A stretch of 64,000 nt of DNA from Pseudoalteromonas arabiensis (lineage in GTDB: Bacteria; Pseudomonadota; Gammaproteobacteria; Enterobacterales; Alteromonadaceae): assembly GCF_001550155.1 (NCBI RefSeq), contig NZ_LRUF01000025.1:112355-176354 (forward strand), written 5' to 3'. This document shows, in pieces, positions 63,468-64,000 of this stretch. The stretch's first letter is position 1. Each line of letters begins with the position of its first letter. Under the pieces are notes generated by a model, which saw only the letters and a list, made by a program, of their open reading frames with translations, had not been told where the DNA came from and did no database searches. A program made the translations under genes and the position numbers.

Positions 63468-64000
63468 TTAGTTTAAACCTAATACGTCTTTACCTTGCTT
63501 GAAGGTTACATCAACAGGGATGTTTGCTTGGCTTAGCTTTTCTAAATCTTTAGCAAGCTCAGCTTTAATCTCACCATGGGTTGCGATTAACTGATCAACT
63601 TTTTGGTAATCACCGTCACCTTGAATCGTTAAGATTAAGCGCGAAAGTTTTTCCATTGCTTGACTCATTTTCTCCATGTTAACGCGGTATAAGCCGTCCG
63701 CATTTTTAGAAAACGCACCTTCTTCAGCAAAGAAGTTAAAGCGGATCATATTTGCTTTACCATGGGCACTTGATGCACCAAAACGCACCGAGCGGAAGAT
63801 ACCAGCCATAAAGGTGATGTAATAATCTTCTAATGTACCGTCAGTGATTTCGCCTTTTTTAAGTAGTTGTTCAACCATGTAAAGCCCTAGGATATCTGCT
63901 TTACCTTCTTCAAGGGCACTGGCATGCTCTTGTAGTGATTGGCGAACAGTCCCTTTACCTGTAAGGGTGTTTTTAATGCCTAAACCATGGGCTACTTCGT
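63468..64000 (-). CDS. M49-like zinc metallopeptidase, C-terminal part (cut by window end)
   Basis: Only the last about 177 residues lie in the window; the frame stays open to base 64000. It shows EVAHGLG, just after an HE-type zinc motif, and ALEEGKADILGLY, a form of the EExxAD second metal motif of dipeptidyl peptidase III (M49) relatives. It then has FRSVRFGASSAHGKAN and ends GKDVLGLN. A zinc-dependent dipeptidyl or related peptidase role is inferred. A lone ATG at 63878 is internal, not the start. Confidence 0.75.
   Translation of the reverse strand, partial: EVAHGLGIKNTLTGKGTVRQSLQEHASALEEGKADILGLYMVEQLLKKGEITDGTLEDYYITFMAGIFRSVRFGASSAHGKANMIRFNFFAEEGAFSKNADGLYRVNMEKMSQAMEKLSRLILTIQGDGDYQKVDQLIATHGEIKAELAKDLEKLSQANIPVDVTFKQGKDVLGLN

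Overview
The window looks like chromosome of a marine gammaproteobacterium of the Alteromonadales, most likely Pseudoalteromonas or a close relative. This is inferred from AT-rich DNA, the enterobacterial-type orders pepA-holC-valS and divergent pepA/lptFG, several large TonB-dependent receptors, an ExoP-like GH3 lipoprotein and a dense c-di-GMP and two-component repertoire. No plasmid, phage, insertion sequence, CRISPR array or rRNA was seen. One tRNA gene is present. The right end cuts an M49-like metallopeptidase gene.

Layout. 1-14.4 kb is mostly core: plsC-rraB, an HD-GYP phosphodiesterase, a FadL porin, valS/holC/pepA (minus), lptF-lptG (plus), an RDD protein and an AidB-like flavoprotein whose promoter spacer is filled by a FadR-like palindrome. 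14.4-15.1 kb holds tRNA-Leu(CAA), followed by three further copies of its 3' tail, each with its own terminator, in a 117-118 bp tandem array. 15.3-28.9 kb is mixed accessory metabolism: a GAF-PAS-GGDEF-EAL protein, a fatty acid desaturase, a Gfa-like protein, a CynX-like transporter, a TonB receptor, two paralogous small secreted basic proteins with a membrane-anchored EEP enzyme, a Sad-type dehydrogenase, a nitronate monooxygenase-like enzyme with a Crp-like regulator, a YgjV-like protein and a Nudix hydrolase. 29.0-34.6 kb is a five-gene signalling cluster: NtrC-type regulator, free-standing DHp-like protein, CHASE3 kinase, Rcp1-like receiver and soluble hybrid kinase.

34.5-49.7 kb is a polysaccharide utilisation locus, probably for laminarin-type beta-1,3-glucan. 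One operon is GH1, GPH symporter and LacI repressor. A divergent operon is FHS sugar transporter, GH3 exo-glucanase lipoprotein and GH16 endo-glucanase lipoprotein. Facing these is a TonB receptor followed by a flavin-halogenase-like protein, SapC and a JmjC-like cupin. Four LacI-type operators (TGTAAGCGCTTACA and variants) sit in the two control regions, so the LacI protein probably governs all three units. The implied flow is GH16 cutting outside, TonB uptake, GH3 trimming, inner-membrane import by the two transporters, and final hydrolysis by cytoplasmic GH1.

50.0-64.0 kb returns to scattered housekeeping and stress genes: an FAH-family protein, a Tas-like reductase, a thioesterase, dinB under an obvious LexA box, a CstA-family transporter, a second M17 aminopeptidase, a chemoreceptor, a DPP4-type peptidase, a HIT protein, two periplasmic solute-binding-like proteins and the partial metallopeptidase.

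The strongest candidate for something undescribed is the tRNA-Leu tail repeat array. It resembles in architecture the rtT repeats downstream of E. coli tyrT, and one repeat carries a paired base change that keeps a predicted RNA stem. Second-tier candidates are the free-standing DHp protein, the halogenase-like/SapC/cupin module with a changed WxWxIP motif, and the nested inverted repeat over the start codon of the CynX-like gene.
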